Shown piece after piece: positions 10,111 through 23,114 of a stretch of 64,000 nucleotides of DNA. Under the pieces are notes generated by a model, which saw only the letters and a list, made by a program, of their open reading frames with translations, was not told the origin of the DNA and searched no databases. The position numbers were made by a program, and so were the translations under genes. How positions within the stretch are numbered: position 1 is the first letter of the stretch; the number at the start of each line of letters is the position of its first letter. Source of the DNA: Agrypnia vestita (taxonomy: Eukaryota; Arthropoda; Insecta; Trichoptera; Phryganeidae); NCBI GenBank assembly GCA_016648135.1, contig JADDOH010000177.1:124001-188000 (forward strand). The letters are read 5' to 3'.

Positions 10111-12534
10111 TAATATTATTAATCTTACTCTTACCTAATTATTAATAATTACTATAGAGTCTACGTAATTTTTTTGTCAAAAAAAGATTATTATTTAAAA
10201 AAATTATAAAACCTTATTATAACATGTTGACGTGGTCCACTTCAAACTTAAAAAATATTATTTACCAAATTGTGTTTACTAAGTTATTACACTTTTTTTA
10301 TCAAGTGTGTAAATATACATTACCCTGCGAAAGACTCGTTTTAAAAGAAGGAGTAAACACAAAAGTCGGAAAATATCCTAACCTCTGAACGGCTTAACGA
10401 TTCGTTCTCACTTGACTGACGTCACTAGGTAGCTGCGGATGCTGGGTTTGTTTTCTTGATATGAACCGGAGGTGGTAGAAGTGATCGAGAAGGAAAAATA
10501 TACCATTACCTAGGCACAGGTGCTCAGTAATTGTATCCACTTAATTTTTCTTTTTACTTTTGTACATCCACCATTTTGATACAAGATGGCATATAAATCG
10601 TGCTAAAGAACTTTGGCGAGATATTTATGTATCAATTTTATATCGTGATACTCCAATTTTTTATAAAAGATAAAAAACATATTAAAAATGATGCAAATAG
10701 TGTAGTGTAAAGAATATATTTTTTTCAAAATTAACTCATAGTTTTTATATTTTTTGTATTGAGAACGATTACTGTCTGACCAAGTGATACATCTTCTTTT
10801 CCTTTCTGTATTTTTACGTTGGATGGACTTTGGCTATTGTTTTTACCGACGGACTTTATTTATTGGGTTTTTAATTAATTCTTCAGTCATGAGGTTTTAC
10901 TTCTTCAAGGGTTACGATTTCTAAAAATGGTTTTCCGCATTATGAGAAGAAAGATCTGATACTTCTCTCTTCTCTTCTTATTTATATTTTCATCAAACAT
11001 TCAAATCCTTAACTTCCTTCCAACTTTTGAACATACATTTGTAGATCTATAATTTAGATAGTTATCGTAAAATCTCGAAAGATCGAGAAAGACATTTATT
11101 TACCTATAAACGCAAGGACGTCGCGCTACGCGCAATCGGTATTTGCGTCGTGGACGGCGGACTTTCTCCATAGAAATCCACAGACAAGCGAAACGTACTA
11201 CGTGTGGCTGACGCGAAAGTGATACCAGCGATAATAAATCAAGATAGTTACTACGTATGAAATTGAACAGATTATTCGAGAAAGTAATCGAAGTAATAGA
11301 AACTGTGTAATAATAAGTTTGGGGAATAATATAGAAACATAAAGTAACTATAAATTTAAGAACAGCGCTCCCAATTAATTGAATAAAAGTTTTAATTGTT
11401 TTAGTGTTTTCATTTGCCTCCCACAGCCACATCTCGTGACACTATATATCTCGTAATTTTTCTATCACAGTTATTATTGCATTATTTAGATTTTAATTTA
11501 CCATTATATCAAAAAATAATAATTCCGCTTTTTTTCAAAACATATGTTTAAATGTATTTATGGTCAGTACAGACTGCCCGTGCTGTCTAATCGCATACTT
11601 TTAAGTTTCGTTAAATAAATTCAAAATAAACAATCAGCAACAACAATAAGTTCTGATACATTTATTTGTATAGAATTCAGCTGGATACATATCACGATGT
11701 ATCTTTAAAAACTTTAACCGGACGACAAAATAAACAGACCACCACAATCGACCTAATATTTAATTTGATATCTTATACTCACCAGTTGGGTTACACGACG
11801 TATAATTTCACCAGCACGTTGAAAGTATATAATTACATTCGCTATTAATACCAAGCGTGTCATCACCGAACAATAGAAATTTGATCCGATCAAATTACCG
11901 ACAAAACTGAATGTACGAATAATAAATTTTCCTGAGTCATCTAGTTATATAAGGCATACAGTCCACACTAAACAATGATATTTTTTCCTTTTGAATTTTA
12001 TTTTAAATATTTGCTGCTAAAACATTATGTAATGTAATTTTTTACAATATTTACTTTAAAATGACAAAAAATAACCCCCGGGCCCCGCCACGACAGCAAC
12101 CCCAACACACACAAACGATAGTGAAGTCTATACAATCATATTGCATCATGCGCACACTAATACATCAAGCCAAAAAATAGTTAAGGGACATTAGTGACTG
12201 AAGTTACAAAATCTCTCATGCAAAAATAAAATTAAAATGTTTCTGTACTTTTTTGGGTTGTTACACTTACTTAGATCAACAACAATAACAATAATTAATA
12301 AGGTATTACAGAGTAAAATTATAAATATATAATATTGTATTTCCAGATTCTTGTGATTGTTTTCATAAATTTAATGATAAAAAAAACTGTTTTTTCATGT
12401 AAAAATAATATTCATTATCAAAGGGAAGTAGTCAACCATAGTGCAAACTAATCCGTCGACAAATAACTCAAACAAAAACTTTTTTCATAGTAAAATGCTA
12501 ATGCAGTTTGAACGGTATCAAACTTTTATACATG

Positions 12535-13566
12535 ACTAGCTGTGCCCGCAGCTTCGCACGTGGAATTCAGTTTGAGACTATAGGAGTAACAGTAAAAAAT
12601 CAATACAATCTAAAAGTACTACTCCAAACAGTGTTGTATTAAAGGCAATTTTTATCTGCATAAAATTTCCCTGACTATGAGCAAATATATTTTGATAAGA
12701 ATTTAACGTTACCTACGTACTTAAATTACCCCCGACATATAAAAAAATAATTTTAAATAGATAGGTACGTCTTTTATTCATACTTCCCTCGAATCGATGA
12801 AGATACCTGTACAACTACTTGATTCTTTCAATTTACTTTGTAAGATAGTGAATGTTTGCGGTTGCTTCTTGTGTGCACATTCCCCCAGTGAACCTGAATG
12901 GATTCTCATTTATTGTAGAATTGAATTTTGTGATTGAGTTTAGTATGTTTTTACCGCTTCTTCTATATTATTATTTATTTGACTGCCTATTATATATATT
13001 ATATTATTAATTAAGATTTTTGATATATTAGATAAATAGTATATTACCTTTCACATTGTTTACTAAATTAGGTTACACTACCTATATGATTATCCCTCAT
13101 CACACACAAAAATCACAAGTCTTTTTATAGTATAAGAGGTATAAGAGGGTGTATATGAGGTATATGAGACTTGAGAATTTTTTTTTATTGTAAACATTTT
13201 CTAGGTATCATTGTAATAAAATATTATATATATTTAATCAATTTTTGAATAACTTTAACATAGAGACTTTTTTATGGGCTTTTTAAGCTCTACAACTTTT
13301 CTGTAGAAAGCCTTAATATCTCTTACCGTTTAGGCAGCGTTCGTAAGAAACGCATTCGCTCGACCATTTTTTCGTCGACTTACGTTGCAAAATTGGTCTC
13401 CACAAAAAGTTTTTTTATTTTAACGGAATAATATATAGTCTTTATTCACCCTGAAGGTCCATACTAAATATTGTTGAAATAATTTTTGAGATCGGATGAG
13501 TAGTTTCGGAGATTACCTCCACATCGAAACATACAAACTTTACCTCTTTATAATATAAGTATAGAT
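12535..13566 (+). repeat. RTE-like or related dispersed retro-repeat, both ends visible
   Basis: It starts with tagctgtgcccgcagcttcg, a motif found at the head of widespread insect repeat families. It ends with cggatgagtagtttcggaga and tttacctctttataatat plus aagtatagat. The same 3' end (about 100 bp) recurs at 61167-61268. The interior is AT-rich with no reading frame, so the element is non-autonomous or heavily decayed. The association with RTE-clade 3' ends is from memory of such families and is not proven here. Confidence 0.45.
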
Positions 13567-14467
13567 GTACAGTTCGGGTGCTCCCACAACGTGACAAAAT
13601 TTTCAGATTAAATAGTTGTAAATGTAAATCGAACGTCGTATTGATTTTTTTATCTCTTTCTACTTATGTCGCTGAGTTTTATGAGTACTGAGATTTATAG
13701 CAATTGTTTGTCCGCATTGACGTATTATATATAATATAGACACGTTATTTCCATACTAGCCGGCTTTCATATGTAGCAAATATTGCATTGAAAGAGAACA
13801 AATCGCCGCACACTTATTTCACAAACGCTCTGCGTGTAGACAGAAAAATGTTCTAATGTGAAGTTACGGTGACTAAAATAACATACTCACTCTTATAATA
13901 GTGTACGATACGCTGTTCCTCTTTCCCCGGGACTTTTTCGGCATAGCGTCGCGTCCGATCACAAAGAAGGTCCGTTCGGTAACAAATGCAAGCAAGGCAA
14001 TTACTTTACTTTCGAGTTGCCAAGATTTCACGCTTGTAATGTATCTACAGTTTATTATATCATTGGTTGTCCGAGATTTATTACTTTTTATCCAATTTTT
14101 CATGGTCCTTTTTTCAGGCCTTTCACACCAATTCGGTGGTTTGCTTTATAATATTTAAAAATCGTATTTTTTTCGAGTTTAATATAAACTAATGTTGTAC
14201 TTCGGACCGTAATTATTTTGAATACTATTGTGTCCAGCTGCATTGAACGTTGTACTGGATCCACATGCAATTAATACAAATTATGAAGCGAATGCATACA
14301 GAAACGTTTCCATTACATTATTACTTAATCTGATCAGTGGCGGTACTAAGAATTTACTTGATAGCTTACGGGTAAAAAACCGAGAGTAATTATTAGTTTT
14401 CTCGTGGTTATGAGTCAACAACTCATTATGTTCTTAACATCAAATACTCTACTCCATTGCTTCACGG
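13567..14467. other. No gene recognised
   Basis: This is an AT-rich background. A GC-richer patch at about 13905-14060 is open in both orientations (minus 13873-14103, plus 13901-14158), but neither product has a motif I recognise. It could be a conserved non-coding piece. Confidence 0.3.
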
Positions 14468-14659
14468 CCCATTGAGAGCCTTCGCCTGATTTATCTACAA
14501 TCTGGCATCAAGCATCTAGGTGCCATTGACAGATATTTTTGTACTAATATTAACGAATTCTATAATGGAATCCCCAATTCAATAAAGGAATTAACTAGTG
14601 TAGAACTATTTAATAAACAGCTGAAGGAACTCGTGTTGGGGGAGGAGATAACTGTTTAA
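14468..14659 (+). pseudogene. LINE C-terminal stub
   Basis: This is a short open stretch ending at TAA 14657-14659. It includes FYNGIPNSIKELTSVELFNK followed by QLKELVL, which matches the terminal W/Y-N-x-[LI]-P-x-x-I-K, x-F-K/N-x-x-L-K pattern of LINE ORF2 proteins. Downstream sequence to about 14847 is consistent with a 3' UTR and ends in AATAAA-like and TATTATTATT tracts. The RT core is not present. Clade is uncertain (CR1/Jockey group). It was missed by length-filtered ORF lists. Confidence 0.5.
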
Positions 14660-14847
14660 CAAATCAATGTGCTGATATTTAATATGTGTACCCGTTTATT
14701 TCAAGTTATTTCCTGTCCCCTTACAACGACATACAGTTGCTGTTTGGGGACATGCTATTTAATTTTCAATTTTAATTAATACAAATAATTAATAAATGTA
14801 GTGTGATCACGTAAGAGTATGTAAATAAAATAAATATTATTATTATC

Positions 14848-16017
14848 CTATGTTACATATTTGTAAGTAAAATTTCTAAATCCTTAAAAAAACATGAAAT
14901 AAATAATAAATAACAAATACATGAAAAATAAATAAAATATTATACCCATACCACGTTTAACAGCTGAGATCAGCATGATGAAGGAAGGAATTTAATTTTT
15001 TTGACATTTGAAAATGAATTTTTCAATGAACTTATTTTATAATAAATGTGCTAGTTTCCACACTTTTCGTATCACCAACCGAGGCATAGCAGTCAAGATA
15101 TCTGTTGAGAAAAAAAACTTTTTTTTTCTAGACTGACGTCTCAGATAACGTGCTTGGATTCGGATAATATTATATAGAATAATCTTTGTATATTTGTTAA
15201 ATGTATATTTATACTTTCCTACTGCTCAGTAAGTAATTAAGTTTGAAATATGAAGAAGAACTATGATTTACAAAGCATGTATCTCACAACACACAAGAAT
15301 CTTAATTCTTTTTGGTGAGGCAAACATATAATAATAATTTGATTGTTAATATTTGCTAGTTATCATTGTTATAAACGAAATTATATATTAAATAAAAAAT
15401 GTATTTTTATAATTATTTTCTTTTTTATATAAATGGCGATGAAACCTTTTTTTTTCATTTATAAAATAGATAATTTGCACGCGAGAAAGTAGGAAAGCAA
15501 TACTATTTTTAGAAAGCATGATTTTGAATTACGTAGAAAACGTAAATGTTCATGGTCTACTATAAGTAAAGCGCTGAAGTCTTTGGTCTGTCTTCTTCTT
15601 TCATACGAAGCTAATAGTAGTGCAAATGAGAGAGTAATATATATGTTCACATGAGTTATTCAAAACCTCTGGGCAGTTAATCAAAAGTTAATAATAATTA
15701 TCCATAATATATGTATATTGTACGAAATTTCCGAGCATATATTTAATATTGCACTGTTAAAGATACGCTACTGATTTTCATAGGCAAATTGATTCAATTG
15801 TATAATTAAGATTACTTAAAGGTCGGCCCCGATGAACGCAAATAGAAACAATTATATTTCTATAATTATTGAGTAATCTTATTCTACATTCAGTGACCTT
15901 GAAGTGAATTAGGGTTAAAAAATGACCTTTAAATTAAAAATAGTAGCGTAATGGTTTATATACTAAATTAAATGTAAATCTGCGAATAAAAAAATTCATC
16001 CAGTGAAATTATCAATC
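14848..16017. other. AT-rich DNA, nothing recognised
   Basis: No coding motif, RNA gene or repeat boundary was recognised in this interval. Confidence 0.4.
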
Positions 16018-16448
16018 TTTTTACTCCCTTTATATTAATTACCTCATGGCGTCTGCTTGTCTTCTTGTCTGACGAAAAAACTTTTGATCCATTTTAAACC
16101 CCTTTCCCGTGATCCAATTGAGCTGAAACTTTGCAAGCATACTCGTGGCGACGATGAAGAAGATCTATCAAATTTTCGTTAAAAAAATTAATAAATTTTT
16201 GGATTTTTCAGATTTTGAATGGTTTTTTCATACAACTTATTAAGTTGTATGAGAATATTTCAACGCGTCTGGTAGACGCGAAACCTGATTATAGTATAAT
16301 TTTGAATTTTTGGAAATTTTTTATTACTCCCTTTCGTAGGTAGCGTCGCCCGAAGCCCAACGCGTAGGTTAAGCGAAAAAAAAAAGTTTCAACTAGTAAA
16401 TGAGAAAGGGAGTATAATAAAAACTTAGTTTTTATGAGTTACTTTTTT
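16018..16448 (+). repeat. TACTCCCTTT-ended dispersed repeat, copy A
   Basis: It opens with tttactccctttatattaat and the box ggcgtctgcttg, then tgatccaattgagctgaaac, gaagatctat and ttttcgttaaaaaaatta. It closes with gagaaagggagtataataaa and a short tail tagtttttatgagttac. A smaller inverted-repeat unit (16321-16423, attactccctttcgta to gagaaagggagtataat) sits in its right part, as in copy B, so this subfamily may carry a nested MITE. Other copies lie at 19792-20346 (minus), 22461-22772 and 63473-64000. No protein is encoded. Confidence 0.65.
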
Positions 16449-16698
16449 GTGTGTGTACAGTTCATTAGTAAAGTGGGAAGAATTAAAATGTTACTAGGTA
16501 GGTATATTCAATTTTAAATTTATAAAATTTATTCTTTAGACGCGTTCTTTCGAATGCAAAGAAATACGCGCGCATTTTGCAATGGAATATTTTCACACCA
16601 TGACGTCACGACTCATCAATAAAAATCGATGGCGGTTTTCAAAATAATATTTAACCAATAGCAATTCTTATAAGTGACGACATCAAGTTGTTATAAAA

Positions 16699-16887
16699 GT
16701 AGCAGCTTGTTGGTCTTGTGGTTAGGACACTCGCTTCGTGATCCAAGGGTCGCGGGATCGAACCTCACTCCAGACTAGCAAGTTAGTCCTATTTTCATAG
16801 CAAAAGCGTTTAACTTAGTTTGAAAATAGTAAGAATATTGATGTGACACGTATTCCGTGTTCTCATCTCTATTTAAAAAAAATAAAG
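16699..16887 (+). repeat. tRNA-derived SINE, copy 1
   Basis: The tRNA-like head has an A-box region (tggtcttgtggttaggacac) and a B-box region (gggatcgaacctc). A body follows (agttagtcctattttcatag, aagaatattgatgtgacac), then ctctattt and an A-rich tail. Two further copies at 29585-29760 and 56898-57074 (minus) share body and tail, which shows it is a SINE and not a functional tRNA gene. Confidence 0.8.
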
Positions 16888-17958
16888 AAGATTTTATGGT
16901 GTTATAAAGTGATTAAAGTATAGGCTTACTGTTACATTTTCTCTTTTTTAAACAAGCAAAATGCAATTATATACTGGGTAGTAGACTGATTCCGCTTATG
17001 TGGAACTGTCATTGATCGAAAATATAGTTTGTGTATGTATACTTTGAGTTGAAACATAGCTAGACAGAATTCGCTTGCGCTTTCTGTCCAGCTGTGTTTT
17101 TAAATATTTTTACTGAAAGACAATTATTTTAATAAATTCTGAATATTACATTATCTTTGTAACATTTCGTATCATTCAAATGTATTGTTGACCATTCTAG
17201 TTGAATACCTTAATCCCACAAATAAAAAGCACTTTCAATACCTCCATAATTTCCGTTAAATAAACGGTAAATCCGGTAATCCGTTAAATAACCGGTAAAA
17301 TAGTAGGTATGAAATTCATAATTTAAAGATTTACCTGTAGCGCTATTTCTCGCTAATTTTTCATGCTATAGTTTACAATTTTTAATGCAGATTTATTCGC
17401 TATTGTGTAGGTACGCGCAACTATCTTTATCTCAGGGAGCATATTTTAAAATTTAATTATTCGCTAGTTATGATTCATTAATTTATTCACATACTTATCA
17501 TTCTACATATTTTCATCGCCTGTGCCTTTTCAATATGCATGACATATATTCTATTCTATTAATATTTTTAATGTTTTTCTTTTTTCTTAGCTGAGGCAAT
17601 TGTCAACGTTCATAATCGTTACCGCATTAATTATTGTTATGTATTTTATTCACGAAGCAGGTAACTGACAAGACGTTTGTAGTAGTTATTGTTGATGTTC
17701 CATTGTTTTAGAATGGAAAAAAAAACATTGAGTCTATGAAGAATTAAATTTGTTTTTAGTAACGATTTAATGAATATTTTTAATCTAATAAAACAACAAC
17801 TAATCTTATTTAATCACGGATTTAAGAAAAATTAAAATATTTATCAAATATTAGCATGTACAGTAAGGATCGTCCCAGCCCCTAAATAACAATGAGTCTA
17901 TTTTACTTTAGGATACTTTACTGTAGGAGACTTTAGGATATCAATAATTATTGATGGT
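16888..17958. other. AT-rich DNA, nothing recognised
   Basis: No gene or repeat end was recognised. Confidence 0.35.
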
Positions 17959-18137
17959 ATTTTAACCGGTGACGTACTAACGATTATTTGAGATTTGTAT
18001 CTGATACATCGACGATTGGTAACTGATTTTCGGATTTCGATGGGCAACCATCGGTACTATAATAGATAACAGTTGCCAATCATCGATACAATGAGATAAA
18101 AATCTCAAATAACTGTGCACGTGAAACCGGTTAAAAT
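17959..18137. mobile_element. MITE with about 65-bp terminal inverted repeats
   Basis: It starts attttaaccggt (17959-17970) and ends accggttaaaat (18126-18137). The pairing continues inward through ttatttgagattt / aaatctcaaataa and cgatgattgg-like words. There is no coding capacity. No clear target duplication was found, so the superfamily is undetermined. Confidence 0.65.
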
Positions 18138-19000
18138 AACAGTTTGACCATCACAAGTCTGTGTTTCATTCAGATTTTACAAAAACGAGGGTTAATGTTT
18201 TGTTTTTTTACAATATTCAGATATCGTACATTTTTTCACAATATTGAGATTAATATTTTTTCATTCAGTCCGTTAAAACCGAATACATGGTTTGCTCTTA
18301 GAGAGGGAACATTCATGAAAAAAATATAAAACTAAAAAAAATGGTTTTATGACATAGTCCACGAGGTGTTTGAGGTTTTTCTCTTACGACTAACATAATA
18401 TGTCACTGCGTACTTAAATTTTTCTTTTTATGGATTTAAACGCTTTTTTATATTTTTTTATATAATAAAATATGGAACTTACAATTTTTGGACGATTTAA
18501 TGGATGTTTTACAGATACAAACCTCCCGAAAATTCGCGACTTTATAAACAAAATACATTTTACGTTCACCTTTTGACAGATTTTGCGTTGTTTCAAACAA
18601 ACGGATTTCCGCTTCGTATAAAAGATCTTTTCTTGTGATGGATTATAAATAATTAATTCACCAAGGGCTGGTTGTATCAATTTAGTTTAAAGTAGTAGTT
18701 CATTTAAAGAATAGATTTTATGAAAATGATTTCATTAATAATTCATGGAAAACGCCAAAATCTATTTATTTTTATTTATTTATGTACGAGAAATTAACAG
18801 TAGGTACAAATAAAAATGATGGTACACATGAATATTAAATAGAACAGTGACCAAGTACTTTTTAATATTCCACAGAACTTAAAAGCTATGTATTAATAAT
18901 AAACAATAATAACTTAACAATATACAAACTACAAAATCTGTGCTTTAAACGAACTATTACTATAAACCAAATGATTAGTATATTTATATAATATTAGCTG
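18138..19000. other. AT-rich DNA, nothing recognised
   Basis: Open frames at 18144-18329 and 18414-18680 (minus) have no recognisable motif. Confidence 0.35.
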
Positions 19001-19204
19001 TTGTTACCTCTTCGTGAATTTAATAATATTTTATATTATATTTTTCACTACTAAAGTTTCTAAAGAAATATAATTTCTCATCGATACGTGAAAATATTAT
19101 TTAATATTCCTGTCGATGAGTATATGATATTTAATATGTCTGCTTTTCTCGAAACTTTAGTGAAAAATATATGAAATATTATTAAACTCACATAGAGATA
19201 ACAA
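19001..19204. mobile_element. 204-bp MITE
   Basis: The left end ttgttacctcttcgtgaat (19001) pairs with the right end that finishes atagagataacaa (19204). Inner segments tttttcac and aaagtttc pair with gaaactttagtgaaaaa. The arms pair over about 70 bp with mismatches. It is non-coding and the superfamily is unknown. Confidence 0.6.
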
Positions 19205-19791
19205 GGATAATATTATTTAATGATCATCGTGAATAATCTTAATAATGTTAACGCCAAATCCATAAATACAACCAGCCCTTAGTGAATTTTAATGCACCGC
19301 AAATCTGAGCTTTATTCTGCAAATCAAAATATTTCGCATGTAAATACTTGCAGTATGACACATTTCATAAGTATTTGTTTAATACCGTGTCAGTGTTGAT
19401 AAACGACGTTAGTTTAGTTTAATTAGTTTAAATAATATTATTGCACAAGCGCGATATCAGTCATTCAGTCAGATAAAGCGTTTGTTTCTCTTCCGTTGTG
19501 TTCAAGTAGTTGAGCATAATTCTTGTTATCAGCGGCTCAATTTTATCTGCACACCAGGCCCATGTAGGATTCCAGACCTTGAATTGTCACGTGTTGCAGT
19601 CTTGCAGGATCGTGATGCATATGGCTGCATCACAATCCTTGCCAATTTTTTTTTACTATTATTTTTTTCTTTCAATTAAAGAGGCATACAGAGACGTTGA
19701 TTCATACATTAAATACAAGAAAAAAAAGATTATGTCATCTCTCCAATTAAGAGCGTCTACAACATGTACTTACACTAAAAATAAATGTATA
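19205..19791. other. No gene recognised; one short hairpin
   Basis: A 13-bp hairpin with one mismatch (ggatcgtgatgca, 19607-19619, with tgcatcacaatcc, 19626-19638) lies in a less AT-rich stretch at about 19450-19640. The overlapping open frames there have no recognisable product. Confidence 0.3.
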
Positions 19792-20346
19792 TAAAAAAAA
19801 GTAACCCATAAAAACCAAGTTTTTATTATACTCCCTTTCTTTGTAAAATATAACAACAATTAAAGACTAATTAAAACATATTACATAACAATAAACTTAC
19901 AGTAATTTAGTATATTTCTAAAATGTCAGATGTTTTGAGCTTTGATAAGACACTTCACGATTTGAAAATTAAATTCTAAAAACATTTGTCAGTCAATTTA
20001 GATTTTCGACATTCGTAGTGAAGTACCTATTATGTACCGACGGAGTAATTTAAATTTAGAAAATATTCCGTGATGTTATCGGGCCGCCGTTGCTAATTAA
20101 ACTTTTCTAATGATTCCAATTTGAAAAAAACAATAAAATTTCTAAAAATCTGAAATTATACTATAATTATTTTTTTTTTAACGAAAATTTGATAGATCTT
20201 CTTGATCATCGCCACGAGTCTACTTGCCAAGTTTCATCTCGATTGGATCACGGGAAAAGGGTCAAAAATCGATCCAAAGTTTTTTTGACGGCAAGCCGGA
20301 AAGCAAGCAAGCAGACGCCACGAGTTAATATAAAGGGAGTAAAAAC
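19792..20346 (-). repeat. TACTCCCTTT-ended dispersed repeat, copy C (full length)
   Basis: It begins gtaacccataaaaaccaag and ttattatactccctttctt, and ends gagttaatataaagggagt plus aaaaac. It is the reverse complement of the element starting at 63473, matching it through tccgtcggtacataatagg-type, cgggccgccg-type and agatcttcttgatc-type segments. This gives the consensus length, about 530-555 bp. No convincing protein is encoded: the open frame at 20189-20392 spans the repeat end and runs into flanking DNA. Confidence 0.7.
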
Positions 20347-21235
20347 ACTTAAGACAGGATATATTTTACAGATTAACTTACCCGCTGGATAATCAATCAT
20401 TCTCTGTTAAAAATTTATATATATTGTAAAAAAAAAAATCTAATTATTTTTAATAGAGTGTAGTATTTTGGCTATATACATGCCTTTAAAATATTTTTTT
20501 ATGTTTATGCCGATGATAACAAGCCACCTACTTAGTGTATCTAATTTTATTTTACTTTCCAGTTAATCACTCGGTCATTCCAAATCTGTTAAATTTTTCA
20601 ATTCGCAATATCGTAATAATATTCTTCAAAAATGTAATTATTTATGTATTAAATTTTATATGCCGCTAGCGGCGTATACTTAAAGGGTGCAAAGCCTTAG
20701 AGTATAATGGTACTTTTCTAAAAAATAATTAAAATATACTTCAAACATAATGACACTTAATTAATAAAAACTGTTATTTAACGTTATTTATTATCTGTCA
20801 TATATCAAAACAGTATTCGATAAGATATAATATTTAGTTCGTAGATTTCAAAAGCTAGGTTACAATTTTTTTCTCACTCGGTCAATTGTCTTGATAGTTT
20901 TTTGTGATGACTCTATTTTTCATTTATGATGCAAAAAGCAGAAATCATACAATCCATATAACATACGACTCAACGTGTAAAATAATATATATTATTAAAC
21001 TTTTTTCTTATTAGGGGATACTCTTCCCTAGAAATTGGTTGAAAAATGTGCTTTCATCTTCCTTTGTCTTACACTGTCAGTAAAATTTCAGTTCAATAAA
21101 TCCAATCTCAGAAAGATTTTTTGCTGTGTATCCCGAATTAGTCTACTTTTTTCTAGAGTTGCCAAGATAGGTTTTGGTGTTCATTCATTTTGCATTCGCA
21201 AGACGTGTCCAGGCCGCCTCTACTGAAATTTTAAG
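20347..21235. other. AT-rich DNA, nothing recognised
   Basis: No gene, RNA or repeat end was recognised. Confidence 0.35.
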
Positions 21236-21370
21236 TCTCGTAGCTTGAAGTTAAAACTTCGTAAGAGTCTTCTTCATTCAATTTTGAATAGAAAATATTC
21301 TTTATACATTGGGTGAAACATCAACAGGTAAAGAGACAAGCGTCTCAAAGTTTGCATAAATTTTAGCCAG
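21236..21370 (+). repeat. Fragment of the fold-back MITE family
   Basis: The segment with ttcttcattcaattttgaat, agaaaatattcttta and gggtgaaacatcaacag matches the left arm of the element at 23778-24263 (about 23810-23905). Only one arm is present. Confidence 0.5.
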
Positions 21371-21597
21371 CATTTTTAATCTCAGTCCCTCCGTGAAATG
21401 TCATGTCATGCCGTGCTGCTTTGACGCTTTGCTGTTTTGCGGCGTAGCATGGTTGCCATGTAACGTCAAAAAGAATGAGTATGACTGATACGGGAAACTT
21501 TGTTGATAAAACCACAGTATACCCAGAACAGTAGTTTATCTCCGGCCTGTCGGCGAGCTATTAGCCTACTCTTGCGTTGACGCTAGGGTTGTCACTT

Positions 21598-21690
21598 TAT
21601 TTTTACTCCCTTTCTTTTAACTCGTAGCGTCTGAGATTCCGACGCATAAGGTAGACACGAAACCCGAAAATTTCTGTAATTAGTATACCT
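21598..21690 (+). repeat. TACTCCCTTT repeat, partial copy
   Basis: ttttactccctttcttttaa followed by ctcgtagcgtctgag and acgcataaggtagacac is similar to the ends of copies A and B. Homology fades beyond about 21690. Confidence 0.45.
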
Positions 21691-22080
21691 AGTTTCTGCA
21701 CTTAAATTGCAAGAACGCTGATTAACATCAACGTAGACTTTTAAAAACTCGCAGTCTTTGTGATAATCAACACACCTTTTTAGTAAAGTACCACAAACAT
21801 TGAAAAAGGCTTTTTTTTCAGAAAGCGCATTTTTTTCTAAAGCGGCGGCTGCGAGCGCGAATGGCACCGAAGGCACGGCCCTCACTGCCGCCGCCTTGTG
21901 CCCCCATATTCTATGTCTATGTGTGTACACGGTGCACGCACACATTCTAATGGGTAGCGGCCAGTTTGTATGAAGACGTATTACTGTTCTTAGTATACTG
22001 TGATAAAACGGTCCACATTTTTTTCTTATTTTAAAAAATATGCGGTTAAAAAAATATCAAATAAAATTCGACAGAAAAAC

Positions 22081-22440
22081 CAGTGTTGGCCTGCGCGCTT
22101 ATAACGGCCCTTTATTAGATTCGGGGCATATAGATGTCGCTCAAAATATTTGAGTATGCAAATGGCGGTCTGGTCCGGAATAAATTAAGATGACAGAATC
22201 CGTTAGTGGGGCGGAACATGTGGCGATCCCCGAAAGCTTTGATGCCGCGATCTGCAGAGCGTTTACATTGGAATTATTGAACCCCCGCGCTGAATTTTGC
22301 AACGAAACTTCACATGGGTGACATTTTAAATATTCTAACGAAGTTTCCGGGTCGGTTGGGTGAAATGAATATGGCCACGCCGTTGGAGCATTTTAAACGA
22401 ATTTTCCGACAGAAATATTACATTTCCGGGAAATTTATTG
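22081..22440. other. GC-richer island with a 43-aa ORF; candidate conserved element
   Basis: This island contrasts in composition with the AT-rich flanks and holds no repeat I recognise. It contains an ATG-initiated ORF at 22190-22321 (plus) starting MTESVSGAEH and ending before TGA. The protein has no motif I know. It could be an isolated exon, a decayed gene piece or conserved non-coding DNA. Confidence 0.25.
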
Positions 22441-22460
22441 GATTTTTTGTTGCCTTTTTT

Positions 22461-22772
22461 TACTCCCTTTATTTTAACTCGTGGCGTCTGCTTGACGCAA
22501 AAACTTTGGATCGATTTTTAACCCTTTTACCGTGATCCAATCGAGCTGAAAATTTGCAAGCAGACTTGGGGCAACGATCAAGAAGATCTATTTAATTTTC
22601 GTTAAAAAATTATTATTATAGTATAGTTTTGGATTTTTAGAATTTTTTTATTACTCCCTTTCGTAGCGTCGCCCGACTGAAGCCCAACGCGTAGGTTAAG
22701 CGCCAAACCAGTTTCCACTAGTAAATGAGAAAGGGAGTATAATAAAATTTTTGTTTTTATGGGTTAGTTTTT
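22461..22772 (+). repeat. TACTCCCTTT-ended dispersed repeat, copy B (internally deleted)
   Basis: It has the same left end (tactccctttattttaactc, gtggcgtctgcttg), core (cgtgatccaatcgagctgaa, caagaagatctat) and right end (gagaaagggagtataataaa, ttgtttttatgggtta) as copy A, but a shorter middle. The inner attactccctttcgtagcg unit (about 22651-22743) is also present. Confidence 0.65.
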
Positions 22773-23114
22773 TAATTCTCAAAAAATGTAGACCGAAGTC
22801 TACACTTTGGTAGCGTCGATTTTGGTTTTTGATAATTTTACCGGGTGTCGTCATCATCGGGCAATCAAAATGTAATAAATCGGCAAAAACTTCTTGTAAA
22901 CTGTAATACCTTTAGGTGGCGGAGAATTTACTAAATAATACATGCGACAACGGGAGTTCTTATTTATTGCCAACACCGTGCGCGTGTATACAGAATCATG
23001 ACTGCGAGCAGAGTGCCCGGCCGGCCGGCTCTTTGCAAGTATATACCTCACTACTCCGCAATTAACCGTGCGGCGTCATCCGCGCCACGCGGGGATGCCA
23101 TATATACATACTAC
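22773..23114. other. No gene recognised
   Basis: GC-richer around 22980-23095. The open frame at 22854-23051 (minus) has no recognisable motif. Confidence 0.3.

Larger units (their letters stand above)
9290..12534. other. AT-rich DNA; no gene recognised
   Basis: A hairpin (9988-10005 with 10009-10026) and a possible SINE head (10079-10110) are noted separately. The open frame on the minus strand at 11100-11432 covers a locally GC-rich patch (about 11110-11230) but has no recognisable motif. Nothing else can be said. Confidence 0.35.

Noticed and set aside
11100..11432. 110-codon minus-strand ORF over a GC-rich patch.
   Set aside because: No motif. The C-terminal Arg-rich part reflects local cgcg-rich DNA rather than a known protein.
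16699..16790. tRNA-like sequence with A and B boxes.
   Set aside because: The same tRNA-like head is joined to a shared non-tRNA body in three places, so it is a SINE. The acceptor stem is not maintained.
19440..19500. Initiator-like atatcagtcattcagtcag as a promoter.
   Set aside because: No TATA box or downstream gene was found. TCAGT is common by chance.
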